Shown here: positions 46,496 through 55,026 of the stretch, one piece after another
Numbering within the stretch: position 1 is the first letter of the stretch
Layout: the number at the start of each line of letters is the position of its first letter
Notes under the pieces: model-generated
Told to the model about the DNA's origin: nothing
Seen by the model: only the letters and a program-made list of their open reading frames with translations
The model's database searches: none
Position numbers and translations under genes: made by a program
NCBI RefSeq assembly: GCF_020165985.1
Contig: NZ_JAIUKZ010000018.1
Span: 372,001 to 436,000, forward strand
Reading direction: 5' to 3'
Length of the DNA stretch: 64,000 nucleotides
Source of the DNA: Bacillus sp. RAR_GA_16
Lineage (GTDB): Bacteria > Bacillota > Bacilli > Bacillales > Guptibacillaceae

Positions 46496-47225
46496 ATGCG
46501 TTCATTTTTTCTTTTAATTGAAAGTAAGAAACAATGCCTACAAAGCGCTCTCCATCTAAAACAATCACTTCTGTTAGGCGCGACTCATTCATAAGATCTG
46601 CTGCTTGTTCCGGTTTCATATCTGGTGAAAGTGTCATTGATGGCTTTTCGACTAGCTCTTCCACTTTCGTCATGCCTGCCTGGTTATCCGCAAATCCTCC
46701 TACCGCAATGGCACGATCCGTTACAATTCCAACAAGGTTTTCACCGTCACAAACGGGTACGATTGTGACATTTTCCTTCTTCATAATCGCAGCTGCTTCT
46801 GCAACGCTATCTGAAGGTTTTGCCGGAGTGACGTGCTGTGCTAAATCTCCAACTGACACCATGCTTCTTTGTAATGCTGAACCTAGTTGGTCACGGAGAA
46901 TTTCTAGTTTCTTATAGCAGGTGTTTAGAATGGTTTCTGGGAACTCTTCATCGTACTCTACACCATGTGGGTAGTAGTGCTTTCCAAGATAAGGCTTGCC
47001 TAGTTTAATAACGGCATATGAAGATTCAACCATACCTTCAATCGCAACACCAGGAACTCGAAGGTAGTAGACATCTCCGTTCGTCATATCCTCAAATTTA
47101 TAATCATATGTAACACGTTCATAATCCCACTGTCCAGCAAGAACTAAACCGTTTTCATGCATGATATGATCAAGAATCGAAAATTGCACGATCGTAGATT
47201 CAAGACCCGTTTTATCAAATTTCAT
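46494..47225 (-). CDS. YugN-like domain fused to a CBS-domain pair
   Basis: 243 residues from ATG 47225 (AAAGGAGG 10 nt upstream). Residues 1 to about 115 match the YugN-like family: AGQWDYERVTYDYKFED, VYYLRVPGVAIEG, LGKPYLGKHYYPHGVEYDEE. Residues about 122-243 are two CBS repeats: SVAEAAAIMKKENVTIVPVC with LVGIVTDRAIAV, then KPEQAADLMNESRLTEVIVL with FVGIVSYFQL. CBS pairs bind adenine nucleotides and regulate attached parts. In B. subtilis a separate CBS protein (YlbB) lies here and YugN is encoded elsewhere. Function unknown. Confidence 0.8.
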   Translation of the reverse strand: MKFDKTGLESTIVQFSILDHIMHENGLVLAGQWDYERVTYDYKFEDMTNGDVYYLRVPGVAIEGMVESSYAVIKLGKPYLGKHYYPHGVEYDEEFPETILNTCYKKLEILRDQLGSALQRSMVSVGDLAQHVTPAKPSDSVAEAAAIMKKENVTIVPVCDGENLVGIVTDRAIAVGGFADNQAGMTKVEELVEKPSMTLSPDMKPEQAADLMNESRLTEVIVLDGERFVGIVSYFQLKEKMNA

Positions 47226-47433
47226 AATTCGTTTTCCTCCTTTGTATTTCACAACAAGTTCACTCTTTAATAATAGTATAACGAGTAGTGTAGTTGCAAT
47301 GTTTACTTGGATTAATACCCTTTTATACTCCTTTTTTAGCATGTCCAATGGAAACGATGTCAAACTAAAATTAAATGTAGACTGATTATTATTTTACCTT
47401 CTGGTCAAACTACGATTGAAAGGAGACGATTAA

Positions 47434-48063
47434 ATGAAAAAAACAATCCCATTGTTACTCGTATTTATGCTCGTATCAGCCTTCTTCATTCCAGATATTG
47501 CGCATGGTCAAACTACATATACCGTGAAATCTGGAGATACTTTATGGAAAATTTCCAAGCGCTATCGAATTGGTCTTACCGAAATCATCAGCGCCAATCC
47601 ACAATTTGAAAATCCAGACCTGATTTACCCTGGAGATCAAGTTAACGTGCCGACGGCTAATCCCTCAATCGAAAAGTCAAAAGATGTTGGGAAACAAGTC
47701 ATGGATTTAACGAATAAAGAACGTGCGAAAAATGGTCTCTCGCCTTTAACCTGGAATTGGCAAGTTGCCAGAGTAGCCAGATATAAGTCAGCTGATATGA
47801 GAGATAAAAATTATTTCTCTCATCAATCTCCCACTTACGGTTCTCCATTTTCCATGCTTAAAGATTTTGGGGTGTCCTATAGAAGCGCTGGTGAAAACAT
47901 CGCCGCCGGACAAGCTACACCTGAAGAGGTGGTAAAGGCGTGGATGAATAGTGAAGGGCATCGAAAAAACATCTTAAATCCCGGTTATACTCAAATCGGC
48001 GTAGGATACGTCACAGGTGGTTCATACGGTCATTATTGGACACAAATGTTTATTTCAAAGTAA
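47434..48063 (+). CDS. LysM and CAP domain secreted protein
   Basis: 209 residues. Signal peptide MKKTIPLLLVFMLVSAFFIP... ending about AHG-Q (residue 26). LysM domain YTVKSGDTLWKISKRYRIGL to LIYPGDQVNVP (about 28-75). CAP domain (about 85-209) with KSADMRDKNYFSHQSPTYGS, RSAGENIAAGQ and WMNSEGHRKNILNPGYTQIG. The LysM part resembles SafA, the spore coat morphogenetic protein, and the whole resembles B. subtilis YkwD. Expected to bind peptidoglycan or the spore surface. Plus strand, alone, with shared terminator. Confidence 0.88.
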   Translation: MKKTIPLLLVFMLVSAFFIPDIAHGQTTYTVKSGDTLWKISKRYRIGLTEIISANPQFENPDLIYPGDQVNVPTANPSIEKSKDVGKQVMDLTNKERAKNGLSPLTWNWQVARVARYKSADMRDKNYFSHQSPTYGSPFSMLKDFGVSYRSAGENIAAGQATPEEVVKAWMNSEGHRKNILNPGYTQIGVGYVTGGSYGHYWTQMFISK

Positions 48064-48065
48064 GG

Positions 48066-48102
48066 ATTAAAAAACTCCCTCCACCTAAGGAGGGAGTTTT
48101 TA
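48066..48102. terminator. Bidirectional terminator
   Basis: Stem AAAAACTCCCTCC / GGAGGGAGTTTTT between the LysM-CAP gene and the convergent Asp23 gene. Confidence 0.85.
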
Positions 48103-48447
48103 CTCTTCATCTGCTTGAAGATATAAGCTTGAAACAACAACATTTACCTCATCAACTTGTAAACCAGTCATTTTCTCAACATCATTTTTAATTCTCTCCT
48201 GTAGAACGAAACAGGTATATGGAATAATTTCCCCGAAATCAATCGCTATTTCTACCTTTAAAGATAATCCCCCCTCTTCATGAATGTTTTCATACTGGAA
48301 AGAAGAACGCTTTCCTTTTCCAACCATCTTTCTTAGCGTTTTTTTCACCAAACGTACCCCTTCTGTTTCCTTTATCGCAACGTCTAAAATAAAATCGATT
48401 ACGCTTTCTGATATGGTCAGGCTCCCTTGATGAAGTGGCTTTCTCAT
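48100..48447 (-). CDS. Asp23/Gls24 family envelope stress protein
   Basis: 115 residues: GSLTISESVIDFILDVAIKE, VEIAIDFGEIIPYTCFVLQE and MTGLQVDEVNVVVSSLYLQ match the Asp23/Gls24 domain. Family members occur in Bacillus (YqhY, YloU) and are tied to cell envelope or lipid control; this copy's role is unknown. RBS GGGGGAAGG. Divergent from the permease gene at 48.6 kb, so a shared control region of about 150 bp separates them. Confidence 0.85.
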   Translation of the reverse strand: MRKPLHQGSLTISESVIDFILDVAIKETEGVRLVKKTLRKMVGKGKRSSFQYENIHEEGGLSLKVEIAIDFGEIIPYTCFVLQERIKNDVEKMTGLQVDEVNVVVSSLYLQADEE

Positions 48448-48601
48448 GATGATCCTTCCCCCCTCTAGCCTTCTCTTTTACTACTATATGAGTGAGAGAA
48501 AATGAATTATTCGTCAAATAATTCAATTCTCTCTACTGGTAAAGCGTATAAGTCCGTACTATAATAGAGAAAGATGGTTTGACTTAGAAAGGAGAACAAG
48601 A

Positions 48602-49660
48602 TTGCCGAAGTTCCTCACAAAACGATTCTTACTTATTTTATTGGTCATTGCGCTTTTAGCAGTGCTTGCTTTCTGGATCTTACCCGTCTCCATTCCTCTT
48701 ATTCTCGCGTTTCTCAGCGCTCTTGCCCTTGATCCAGCTGTTAAACTGATTCAAAAGAATACGAAACTGAAACGGTATTTTCCAGTTATTATTGTCTTCA
48801 CCTTATTTGTTATCCTCATTGCGTTATTAGGCTATTTTCTCATTACAAAGGTCATTACCGAAGGGATAGCATTAGTCGAAAACTCCCCACAGTACATACA
48901 AAATATTACTCAAATGTGGGATAGTATGGAATCGAACATGGAAGCTGTATCCAAAAGTTTTCCACCTGAATTTGTTCAGGAATTTACCAATCAAGTTGAC
49001 CGATTCCTTGAAAATACGAAGAATACAATCAGCAGCATTGATTACTTGAAAATCATTACCATCATCGTAACAGGGATCCCCAATTACTTAGTCAGTATTC
49101 TCGTCTATTTAATTGCACTCTTCTTATTTTTAATGGACTTACCAAGACTTAAGAAGAAATCTTATTCTTATCTATCTGCACAAACAGCAGAGAAAGTTCA
49201 ATTTATGACGAGCCGTTTGTCGTACGTGATATTTGGTTTCTTTAAAGCTCAGTTTCTTGTAAGTATCATTATTTTTATCGTTAGTTTAATTGGATTGTTA
49301 TTCATTACACCAAAAGTGGCTCTTCTAATGGCTTTTATCATTTGGGTCATCGATTTCATACCCATTATTGGTTCCATTGTCATTCTTGGTCCCTGGGCCA
49401 TTTATTATCTACTAACAGGCGACATTGCGACAGGAAGTCAAATGGCGATCCTAGCCGTCGTACTGCTCGTTATTCGTAGAACAGTTGAACCAAAAGTAAT
49501 GGGGCGACACATTGGACTTTCTCCTTTATCTACGCTGATTTCAATGTATATCGGATTAAAGCTTCTTGGAATTATGGGCTTTATCATTGGACCGATTCTT
49601 CTCATTGCATTTAATTCAGCAAGAGAAGCGGGCCTTATTAAAATTAATTTCAAAGTTTAG
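48602..49660 (+). CDS. AI-2E family transporter, YtvI-like sporulation membrane protein
   Basis: 352 residues with about seven to eight membrane helices and a central soluble part (about 95-140). ILPVSIPLILAFLSALALDP, LIALFLFLMDLPRLKKKSYS, FIIWVIDFIPIIGSIVILGP and EPKVMGRHIGLSPLSTLISM are typical of the AI-2E transporter (UPF0118) family; the closest Bacillus relative is YtvI. TTG start, AAAGGAG 7 nt upstream. TATAAT at 48560-48565 could be its -10. Transported compound unknown. Confidence 0.85.
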   Translation: MPKFLTKRFLLILLVIALLAVLAFWILPVSIPLILAFLSALALDPAVKLIQKNTKLKRYFPVIIVFTLFVILIALLGYFLITKVITEGIALVENSPQYIQNITQMWDSMESNMEAVSKSFPPEFVQEFTNQVDRFLENTKNTISSIDYLKIITIIVTGIPNYLVSILVYLIALFLFLMDLPRLKKKSYSYLSAQTAEKVQFMTSRLSYVIFGFFKAQFLVSIIIFIVSLIGLLFITPKVALLMAFIIWVIDFIPIIGSIVILGPWAIYYLLTGDIATGSQMAILAVVLLVIRRTVEPKVMGRHIGLSPLSTLISMYIGLKLLGIMGFIIGPILLIAFNSAREAGLIKINFKV

Positions 49661-49662
49661 CC

Positions 49663-49690
49663 AAAAGCGCAGCATATGCTGCGCTTTTTC
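49663..49690 (+). terminator. Terminator of the YtvI-like gene
   Basis: AAAAGCGCAGCA / TGCTGCGCTTTTT palindrome two bases past the stop; plus-strand T run. Confidence 0.85.
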
Positions 49691-49695
49691 CTTGT

Positions 49696-49731
49696 AAAAA
49701 AAAAAGAAGCTGTTCAAAATGAACAGCTTCT
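49696..49731 (-). terminator. Terminator of the ctaB-ctaF operon
   Basis: Stem GAAGCTGTTC / GAACAGCTTC, 5-nt loop, then ten T on the minus strand, just after ctaF. Confidence 0.85.
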
Positions 49732-49742
49732 AAATCAATCAT

Positions 49743-50087
49743 TTACCAAATCATACCCATTAACGCCACGACACAGGTCCCAGCGACAAAGACGCCGAAG
49801 AAAATTCCCCATGCTGGATACTGATGGCCTTTATGGCTTAAGTGCATAAACATATAAAGTTGGAATACCAGTTGAATACCTGCCAGAATCATGATGAAAA
49901 TAACGGTAAAAGCATCTGAAATTGCATCGCTAGCTACCGCAACAAACGCAATCATCGTTAGGAAAATCATCATGGCAAAGGAAACAATTTGTTGCTTAAA
50001 TTCCTTTTCATGAGCAATCTTGTGATGAATGTCGAGATGACTTTGATCGTGCTCTGACAGCGTATCGTGACCTTCATGATGTGCCAT
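49743..50087 (-). CDS. ctaF: Cytochrome caa3 oxidase subunit IV
   Basis: 114 residues. His-rich N-terminus (MAHHEGHDTLSEHDQSHLDI), then three membrane helices (SFAMMIFLTMIAFVAVAS, FTVIFIMILAGIQLVFQLYM, WGIFFGVFVAGTCVVALMGM). FMHLSHKGHQYP is characteristic. Small subunit of the aa3/caa3 oxidase. Last gene of ctaC-D-E-F; ctaG, which follows in B. subtilis, is not here. Confidence 0.93.
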   Translation of the reverse strand: MAHHEGHDTLSEHDQSHLDIHHKIAHEKEFKQQIVSFAMMIFLTMIAFVAVASDAISDAFTVIFIMILAGIQLVFQLYMFMHLSHKGHQYPAWGIFFGVFVAGTCVVALMGMIW

Positions 50088-50091
50088 TAAA

Positions 50092-50709
50092 TTAACCCAC
50101 CTTTCCCATTAGGTAAACAACTGTAAAGATGAAAATCCATACAACATCGATAAAGTGCCAATAGAGAGCAAAGAGATAAAACTTTGGTGCTGTATAAAGG
50201 TCCATTCCTCTTCTCAAATTACGAATAATCAGAAGCGTAATCCAGGAAATCCCCATAAATACGTGAGCTCCGTGAGTTCCTACGAGCGTATAAAAAGCAG
50301 ATCCCCATGCGCTACTTTTAATCGTATGCCCATATTCATGTACGTAGTGATTAAACTCATAAATCTCTAGTCCAAGAAATCCAAGTCCTAGAAGTCCAGT
50401 CACCACAAACCAACCGATCATACGCTTAAAATGGTTTGTTTTAAGCGCCATTGTTGCAAATACGGACGTTAAACTACTTGTTAATAACAGCATTGTTGCA
50501 ATAAAAACTAGCGGAAGTTCAAACAGTTCATTTGATGTAACTCCACCGTTTGTTGCATTTCTTAGTCCTAAGTATACCCCAAAAAGCGAGGCGAAAAGCA
50601 CGGTCTCTCCTCCAAGGAAGAACCAGAAACCTAGAAATTTATTTTTACCCTCTAACGTAGCCCGTTCCGGATTGGCAGGCAACTTTGTCATTGCTTCATT
50701 CGATTTCAT
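50092..50709 (-). CDS. ctaE: Cytochrome caa3 oxidase subunit III
   Basis: 205 residues with five membrane helices, the short Gram-positive form. KFLGFWFFLGGETVLFASLF (about 24-43), FYTLVGTHGAHVFMGISWIT and ALYWHFIDVVWIFIFTVVYL are hallmarks. It overlaps ctaD by 4 nt. RBS GGGAGGG. Inner-membrane subunit of unknown direct role in catalysis, needed for stability. Confidence 0.96.
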   Translation of the reverse strand: MKSNEAMTKLPANPERATLEGKNKFLGFWFFLGGETVLFASLFGVYLGLRNATNGGVTSNELFELPLVFIATMLLLTSSLTSVFATMALKTNHFKRMIGWFVVTGLLGLGFLGLEIYEFNHYVHEYGHTIKSSAWGSAFYTLVGTHGAHVFMGISWITLLIIRNLRRGMDLYTAPKFYLFALYWHFIDVVWIFIFTVVYLMGKVG

Positions 50710-52544
50710 TTGCCTTCCCTCCCTTCAGCAGGCAGGTCTTCTTTATGGATATGATATCCATGGTAATCAATCACTGAGCGTAAAATCATTGAGAGCGCTG
50801 CAAGAGCGAGCCCTCCAATAGCAAGCACCCAGTTTGAATAAATCGCTGAAAGTGCTGCGACAAACAAACCTAATGATAAGAGTACAGGTAAAATAGATGA
50901 ATCAGGCATATGGATATCATCCAATGGTTCAGCTGCAACCATTTGTTTATTACCTGCGCGTTTTTCTAACCACCATGCATCAAGTCCACGAACAAGTGGC
51001 GTTTGAGCAAAGTTGTATTCTGGGGCTGGTGAAGAAATCGCCCATTCAAGAGTACGACCATCCCACGGGTCATTTCCTGCTTTCTTACCTTTAACAGAAG
51101 TTTGAATAATATTCCAAACCATAATGATTGTGGCAAGTCCCATTAAGAAAGCGCCCATCGTTGCTGCGAAGTTTGCTTCATCAAGACTTTGACCAGATAG
51201 GTACGTATACACACGACGCGGCATTCCCATTAGCCCTAAGAAATGCATTGGGAAGAACGTGAGGTGGAAACCAATAAAGAATAACCAGAAATGAAGCTTT
51301 CCAAGAAATTCATTTAGAACCGTTCCGAAAATTTTCGGCCACCAGTAGTACATACCAGCAAAGAGACCAAACACAACCCCGCCAACGATAACATAGTGGA
51401 AGTGAGCAACTACGAAATAACTGTCATGGTATTGATAGTCAGCAGGTGGCACACTTAGCATTACCCCTGTCATCCCACCAAGTACGAATGAAGGAATAAA
51501 TCCTACAGCGAAAAGGTTGGCTGTTGGGAAACTTACCTTTCCTCCCCACATAGTGAAAAGCCAATTAAAGATCTTTACCCCAGTAGGCACAGCAATTAAC
51601 ATCGTTGCCACCGCAAAGATGGAGTTTGCAATTGGTCCAAGTCCAACCGTAAACATATGGTGAACCCATACCATGAAGCCTAAGAAACCAATAAGAGCTG
51701 TTGCGAAAACCATTGCTGAATAACCGAATAGACGTTTGCGTGCAAATGTCGCAATAATTTCAGAGAACATACCGAAAGCGGGAAGCACAAGAATGTAAAC
51801 TTCCGGGTGCCCAAAGATCCAGAAAAGATGTTCATAGATAATGGGATTCCCGCCGGCTTCAGCTGCAAAGAACTGAGAACCAAACAAACGATCAAACATA
51901 AGAAGCGCAAGACCAATTGTTAGTGCAGGGAAAGCGAAAAGAATAAGACCAGATGTAATAAAACTCGACCATGTGAACAAAGGCATCCGCATAAATGTCA
52001 TACCTGGTGCTCGCATGTTAATGATCGTAACTAGGAAGTTAATTCCCCCAATTAACGTTCCGATACCTGAAATCTGTAGTCCAAGAACATAAAAGTCAAC
52101 TCCGTTCCCTGGACTTGTGGTTGACAGTGGAGCATATCCGGTCCAACCTGCATCCGGAGCGCCGCCGAGGAACCAACCAAGATTGAGTAGAATCCCACCT
52201 GCTGTAAATAACCAGAACCCTAGTGAGTTCACAAATGGGAATGCTACATCTCGTGCCCCAATTTGGAGCGGAACTATGGCATTCATAAACCCAAATATAA
52301 GCGGCATGGCTGCCAAGAAAATCATTGTCGTCCCGTGCATCGTAAGTAGCTGATTAAACGTTTCAGCTCCGACGAAATCAAATTCCGGGTAAAGCAACTG
52401 CACGCGCAGTAAGATTGCTTCTATACCACCGAGTAGAAAGAAGAAAGCACCGGAAGCGAGATAGAGAATCCCGATCTTCTTATGGTCAACGGTAGTAAGC
52501 CAATCCCATACAGGATTTTTCTTTTTATAAGCATGTGCTGACAC
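50706..52544 (-). CDS. ctaD: Cytochrome caa3 oxidase subunit I
   Basis: 612 residues. TVDHKKIGILYLASGAFFF, LLTMHGTTMIFLAAMPLIFG, HLFWIFGHPEVYILVLPAFG (Cu-B ligand His and the His-Tyr crosslink region HPEVY), VWVHHMFTVGL (two Cu-B His), and SYFVVAHFHYVIVGGVVFGL (haem a3 and a ligands). It pumps protons while reducing oxygen to water. GTG start after AAGGAGG. Flanked by ctaC and ctaE. Confidence 0.97.
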   Translation of the reverse strand: MSAHAYKKKNPVWDWLTTVDHKKIGILYLASGAFFFLLGGIEAILLRVQLLYPEFDFVGAETFNQLLTMHGTTMIFLAAMPLIFGFMNAIVPLQIGARDVAFPFVNSLGFWLFTAGGILLNLGWFLGGAPDAGWTGYAPLSTTSPGNGVDFYVLGLQISGIGTLIGGINFLVTIINMRAPGMTFMRMPLFTWSSFITSGLILFAFPALTIGLALLMFDRLFGSQFFAAEAGGNPIIYEHLFWIFGHPEVYILVLPAFGMFSEIIATFARKRLFGYSAMVFATALIGFLGFMVWVHHMFTVGLGPIANSIFAVATMLIAVPTGVKIFNWLFTMWGGKVSFPTANLFAVGFIPSFVLGGMTGVMLSVPPADYQYHDSYFVVAHFHYVIVGGVVFGLFAGMYYWWPKIFGTVLNEFLGKLHFWLFFIGFHLTFFPMHFLGLMGMPRRVYTYLSGQSLDEANFAATMGAFLMGLATIIMVWNIIQTSVKGKKAGNDPWDGRTLEWAISSPAPEYNFAQTPLVRGLDAWWLEKRAGNKQMVAAEPLDDIHMPDSSILPVLLSLGLFVAALSAIYSNWVLAIGGLALAALSMILRSVIDYHGYHIHKEDLPAEGREGK

Positions 52545-52570
52545 GAATGAAACCTCCTTATTTCCGATGA

Positions 52571-53596
52571 CTATTCTTCAACTTTTAGACCTTGTAAATA
52601 AACAACTAAAGCATCAAGCTCTTCATCATTCAACTGGTCGCCAAATGCAGGCATGTTATTACCTGGCTTGAATTCTGATGGATTGCTGATCCATTCTTTA
52701 ATGTTCTTATCTGTGTGATCCAGAACACCAGCCACTCTTTCACGATCCCCAAAGTTCGTTAAGTTTGGACCAGTGTTACCGCCTTCACTACCTACAGCGT
52801 GACATCCAATACAGCTATTCGCAAAGATTTCTTCGCCTTGAGCCGCTTGGTCAGAAGCTGCTTGTGAACCGGCTTCTTTCATGCTTTTTGCCCATGCTTC
52901 AAAGTCTTCTTTTTCTTGAGCGATTACTTTAAAGTCCATCAATGCATGTGATGGCCCACATAGCTCAGCACACTTACCATAATATGTACCAGGTTCCTGA
53001 GCATTTAGCCACATTTTGTTCTCTGTAGCTGTATTCGTATCCATTTTACCACCTAGAGTTGGTACCCAAAATGAATGCGTCACATCTTTTGAAACGAGTT
53101 CAAAATAAACTCTTTCCCCAGTTGGAATGTGTAAATCCTGAGACGTTTTCACTTCAAGATCCGGATATTCAAATTCCCACCAGTATTGGTGTGCTGTTAC
53201 CTTGATAACGGTTGCATCTTTAGGAACTTTCTCAGTCCCTTCATCCAATGCAAACGTCGTCATAACTGTTGGTACCGCAAGGATCAAAAGAAGAATAATC
53301 GGAACAACTGTCCACAAAATCTCAAGAACTACGTTCCCTTCCGTTTGCTCTGGAATTTCATTGTCGCTTTCACCACGTCGTCTAAAACGAACAAGCACAA
53401 CTGTATAAATGAGTGCTACTACAACGAAAACCCCGATCATGATGTAAAGGCTTAACATCATGAGATTAAATTGCATTTCAGCCCCTTCTCCCTTAGGGAG
53501 CATAGCTGTTAGCTGTTCGTTCCCGCAACCCGTAAGCGCTAACGCAATTACCGATAGCAGTGGTAAAAAACGCCAAACATTTCTCCAACGTTTCAT
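52571..53596 (-). CDS. ctaC: Cytochrome caa3 oxidase subunit II with fused cytochrome c
   Basis: 341 residues from ATG 53596 (AAGGTG upstream; the ATG eight codons earlier has no RBS). Lipoprotein signal ending VIALALTGCGNEQ (lipid Cys about 24), two membrane helices, Cu-A site GKCAELCGPSHALMDFKV (about 204-221) and a C-terminal cytochrome c domain with haem motif CIGCH (about 263) and distal Met in NMPAFGDQL. The fusion of cytochrome c makes this a caa3 type that takes electrons from cytochrome c. Confidence 0.96.
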   Translation of the reverse strand: MKRWRNVWRFLPLLSVIALALTGCGNEQLTAMLPKGEGAEMQFNLMMLSLYIMIGVFVVVALIYTVVLVRFRRRGESDNEIPEQTEGNVVLEILWTVVPIILLLILAVPTVMTTFALDEGTEKVPKDATVIKVTAHQYWWEFEYPDLEVKTSQDLHIPTGERVYFELVSKDVTHSFWVPTLGGKMDTNTATENKMWLNAQEPGTYYGKCAELCGPSHALMDFKVIAQEKEDFEAWAKSMKEAGSQAASDQAAQGEEIFANSCIGCHAVGSEGGNTGPNLTNFGDRERVAGVLDHTDKNIKEWISNPSEFKPGNNMPAFGDQLNDEELDALVVYLQGLKVEE

Positions 53597-53702
53597 TTGC
53601 ACCTTAAACCTCACTTTCATAATAGCTTTTACTCAAATTGAGTTATAGGAAGACAAGGAGGGCATCCCTACCCACCTTGTCTGACCATACATGAAGACAC
53701 TT

Positions 53703-54644
53703 TTAAGGGTTAATATTTACTGCAATCATGACAATGAATAGGATTGTAATATAATTGAGCGAGTATACAAACATAATTCGCGCCCATTTAATATCATCCT
53801 TCATAAAAAATCCTGCTATTCCAATTGCAAGCCAACCGAATCCAAGAATGGATGCAACGGTAATGTATACAGGACCAAAGCTGTAAAGCAATAGTGACAC
53901 AGGGACAAGCGCAGCCGTATACAATACAATTTGGCGCTTTGTCATTGGAAATCCTGCAACAACAGGTAACATTGGAATTCCTGCATCACGATAATCATCA
54001 ACCCGTTTCATAGCTAGTGCTAGGAAATGAGGCGGTTGCCAGATAAACATGATTAAGAACATACCCCATGCAACCGGGCTTAAGTTAGGATCAATGGCTG
54101 CCCAACCAATAAGTGGTGGAAGTGCACCTGAAAACGATCCAACAACCGTATTTAAAGATGTTGTCCGTTTTGTCCACATTGTGTAAAGCACAACGTAAAT
54201 CACAAGTCCCAATAGACCCAACAATGCCGCCATCGGTTCAACGATGAGCAACATAATTGTACCAACTATAGCTAGCCCGAGTCCTACAAATAATACTTGG
54301 TTTGCAGGAATTTTACCGGTAACAGATGGACGAGTATTTGTTCTTGCCATCACCTGATCAATATCCCGGTCAATGTAGTTATTTAACGATGTTCCCCCGG
54401 CAACAACAAAAGCTGTTCCCAACATCGTGAGAATAAGAACCATTGGATTACCGAATAGATCGAACCCTGCCGCAACTGATGCAACCCATAAACCAGTAAA
54501 TGCCGTAATTAAGTTGTCAAAAACAATTCCTAATTTCGTAAGAGTTAAAAAGTCTTTCCATGTACCAGTAGGATTTGCCTCTGATAGTGGACCTGGTTCC
54601 ATAACACTGTTTGAAGCTTCATAAGCCGTTCTCGCTTTACTCAA
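53703..54644 (-). CDS. ctaB: Protoheme IX farnesyltransferase (haem O synthase)
   Basis: 313 residues from a TTG at 54644 with AAAGGAGG 8 nt upstream; an upstream TTG at 54665 lacks this spacing. UbiA prenyltransferase with nine helices: [20 protein letters not shown] (Asp-rich motif, about 90-109), [20 protein letters not shown] and [20 protein letters not shown] (about 203-222). It adds a farnesyl group to haem B for haem O. Divergent from ctaA; 107 bp before ctaC, with which it is probably co-transcribed. Confidence 0.95.
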   Translation of the reverse strand: MSKARTAYEASNSVMEPGPLSEANPTGTWKDFLTLTKLGIVFDNLITAFTGLWVASVAAGFDLFGNPMVLILTMLGTAFVVAGGTSLNNYIDRDIDQVMARTNTRPSVTGKIPANQVLFVGLGLAIVGTIMLLIVEPMAALLGLLGLVIYVVLYTMWTKRTTSLNTVVGSFSGALPPLIGWAAIDPNLSPVAWGMFLIMFIWQPPHFLALAMKRVDDYRDAGIPMLPVVAGFPMTKRQIVLYTAALVPVSLLLYSFGPVYITVASILGFGWLAIGIAGFFMKDDIKWARIMFVYSLNYITILFIVMIAVNINP

Positions 54645-55026
54645 TCTACACACCTCCTTTTTCAATCAGCTGAAGTAAATCAGCCTTGCTGCCATTCATG
54701 TTAGACAATCTTATTAGAAGACTGTGTAAGCCCTGTTTGTTATATGCTATCACGATTACCCCTCCAGGTTTCTTCCATACTGTTAAGCAAAATGTAAATC
54801 AATCTTCACATCTTACTATTAAATCTTGTTAACAGCTATGGTAAGATAATGTTGGTTTTGTGAAAGGAAGCAGTATCCGCAATCCTTATCCATTATAAAC
54901 GAATCTAATTGTTTTGTATACGTCGTTTCGTAATGGTTCTTCCTTTCATTCGTACAATGATGTCGTAACCTTTCACACTTTCATTGTACTATGATTTCCA
55001 CACAATTAGATAAGAAGGTGTTATTT
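54645..55026. other. Divergent control region between ctaB and ctaA
   Basis: About 380 bp with no gene. It contains the minus-strand promoter at 54892-54920 and, at 54857-54865, TTTTGTGAA, which resembles the ResD-binding sequence known from B. subtilis ctaA/ctaB; the latter is a guess. A -10-like TACAAT lies at 54953 and TACTAT at 54987 on the plus strand for ctaA, both without a good -35. Confidence 0.45.
54892..54920 (-). promoter_or_regulatory. Sigma-A promoter of ctaB
   Basis: Minus strand TATACA (54920-54915), 17 bp, TATAAT (54897-54892). The resulting leader would be about 240 nt, unusually long, with no recognised fold. Confidence 0.55.

Noticed and set aside
54666-54840. Riboswitch in the long ctaB leader
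   Set aside because: No stable consecutive stems or terminator were found in the 240-nt leader.
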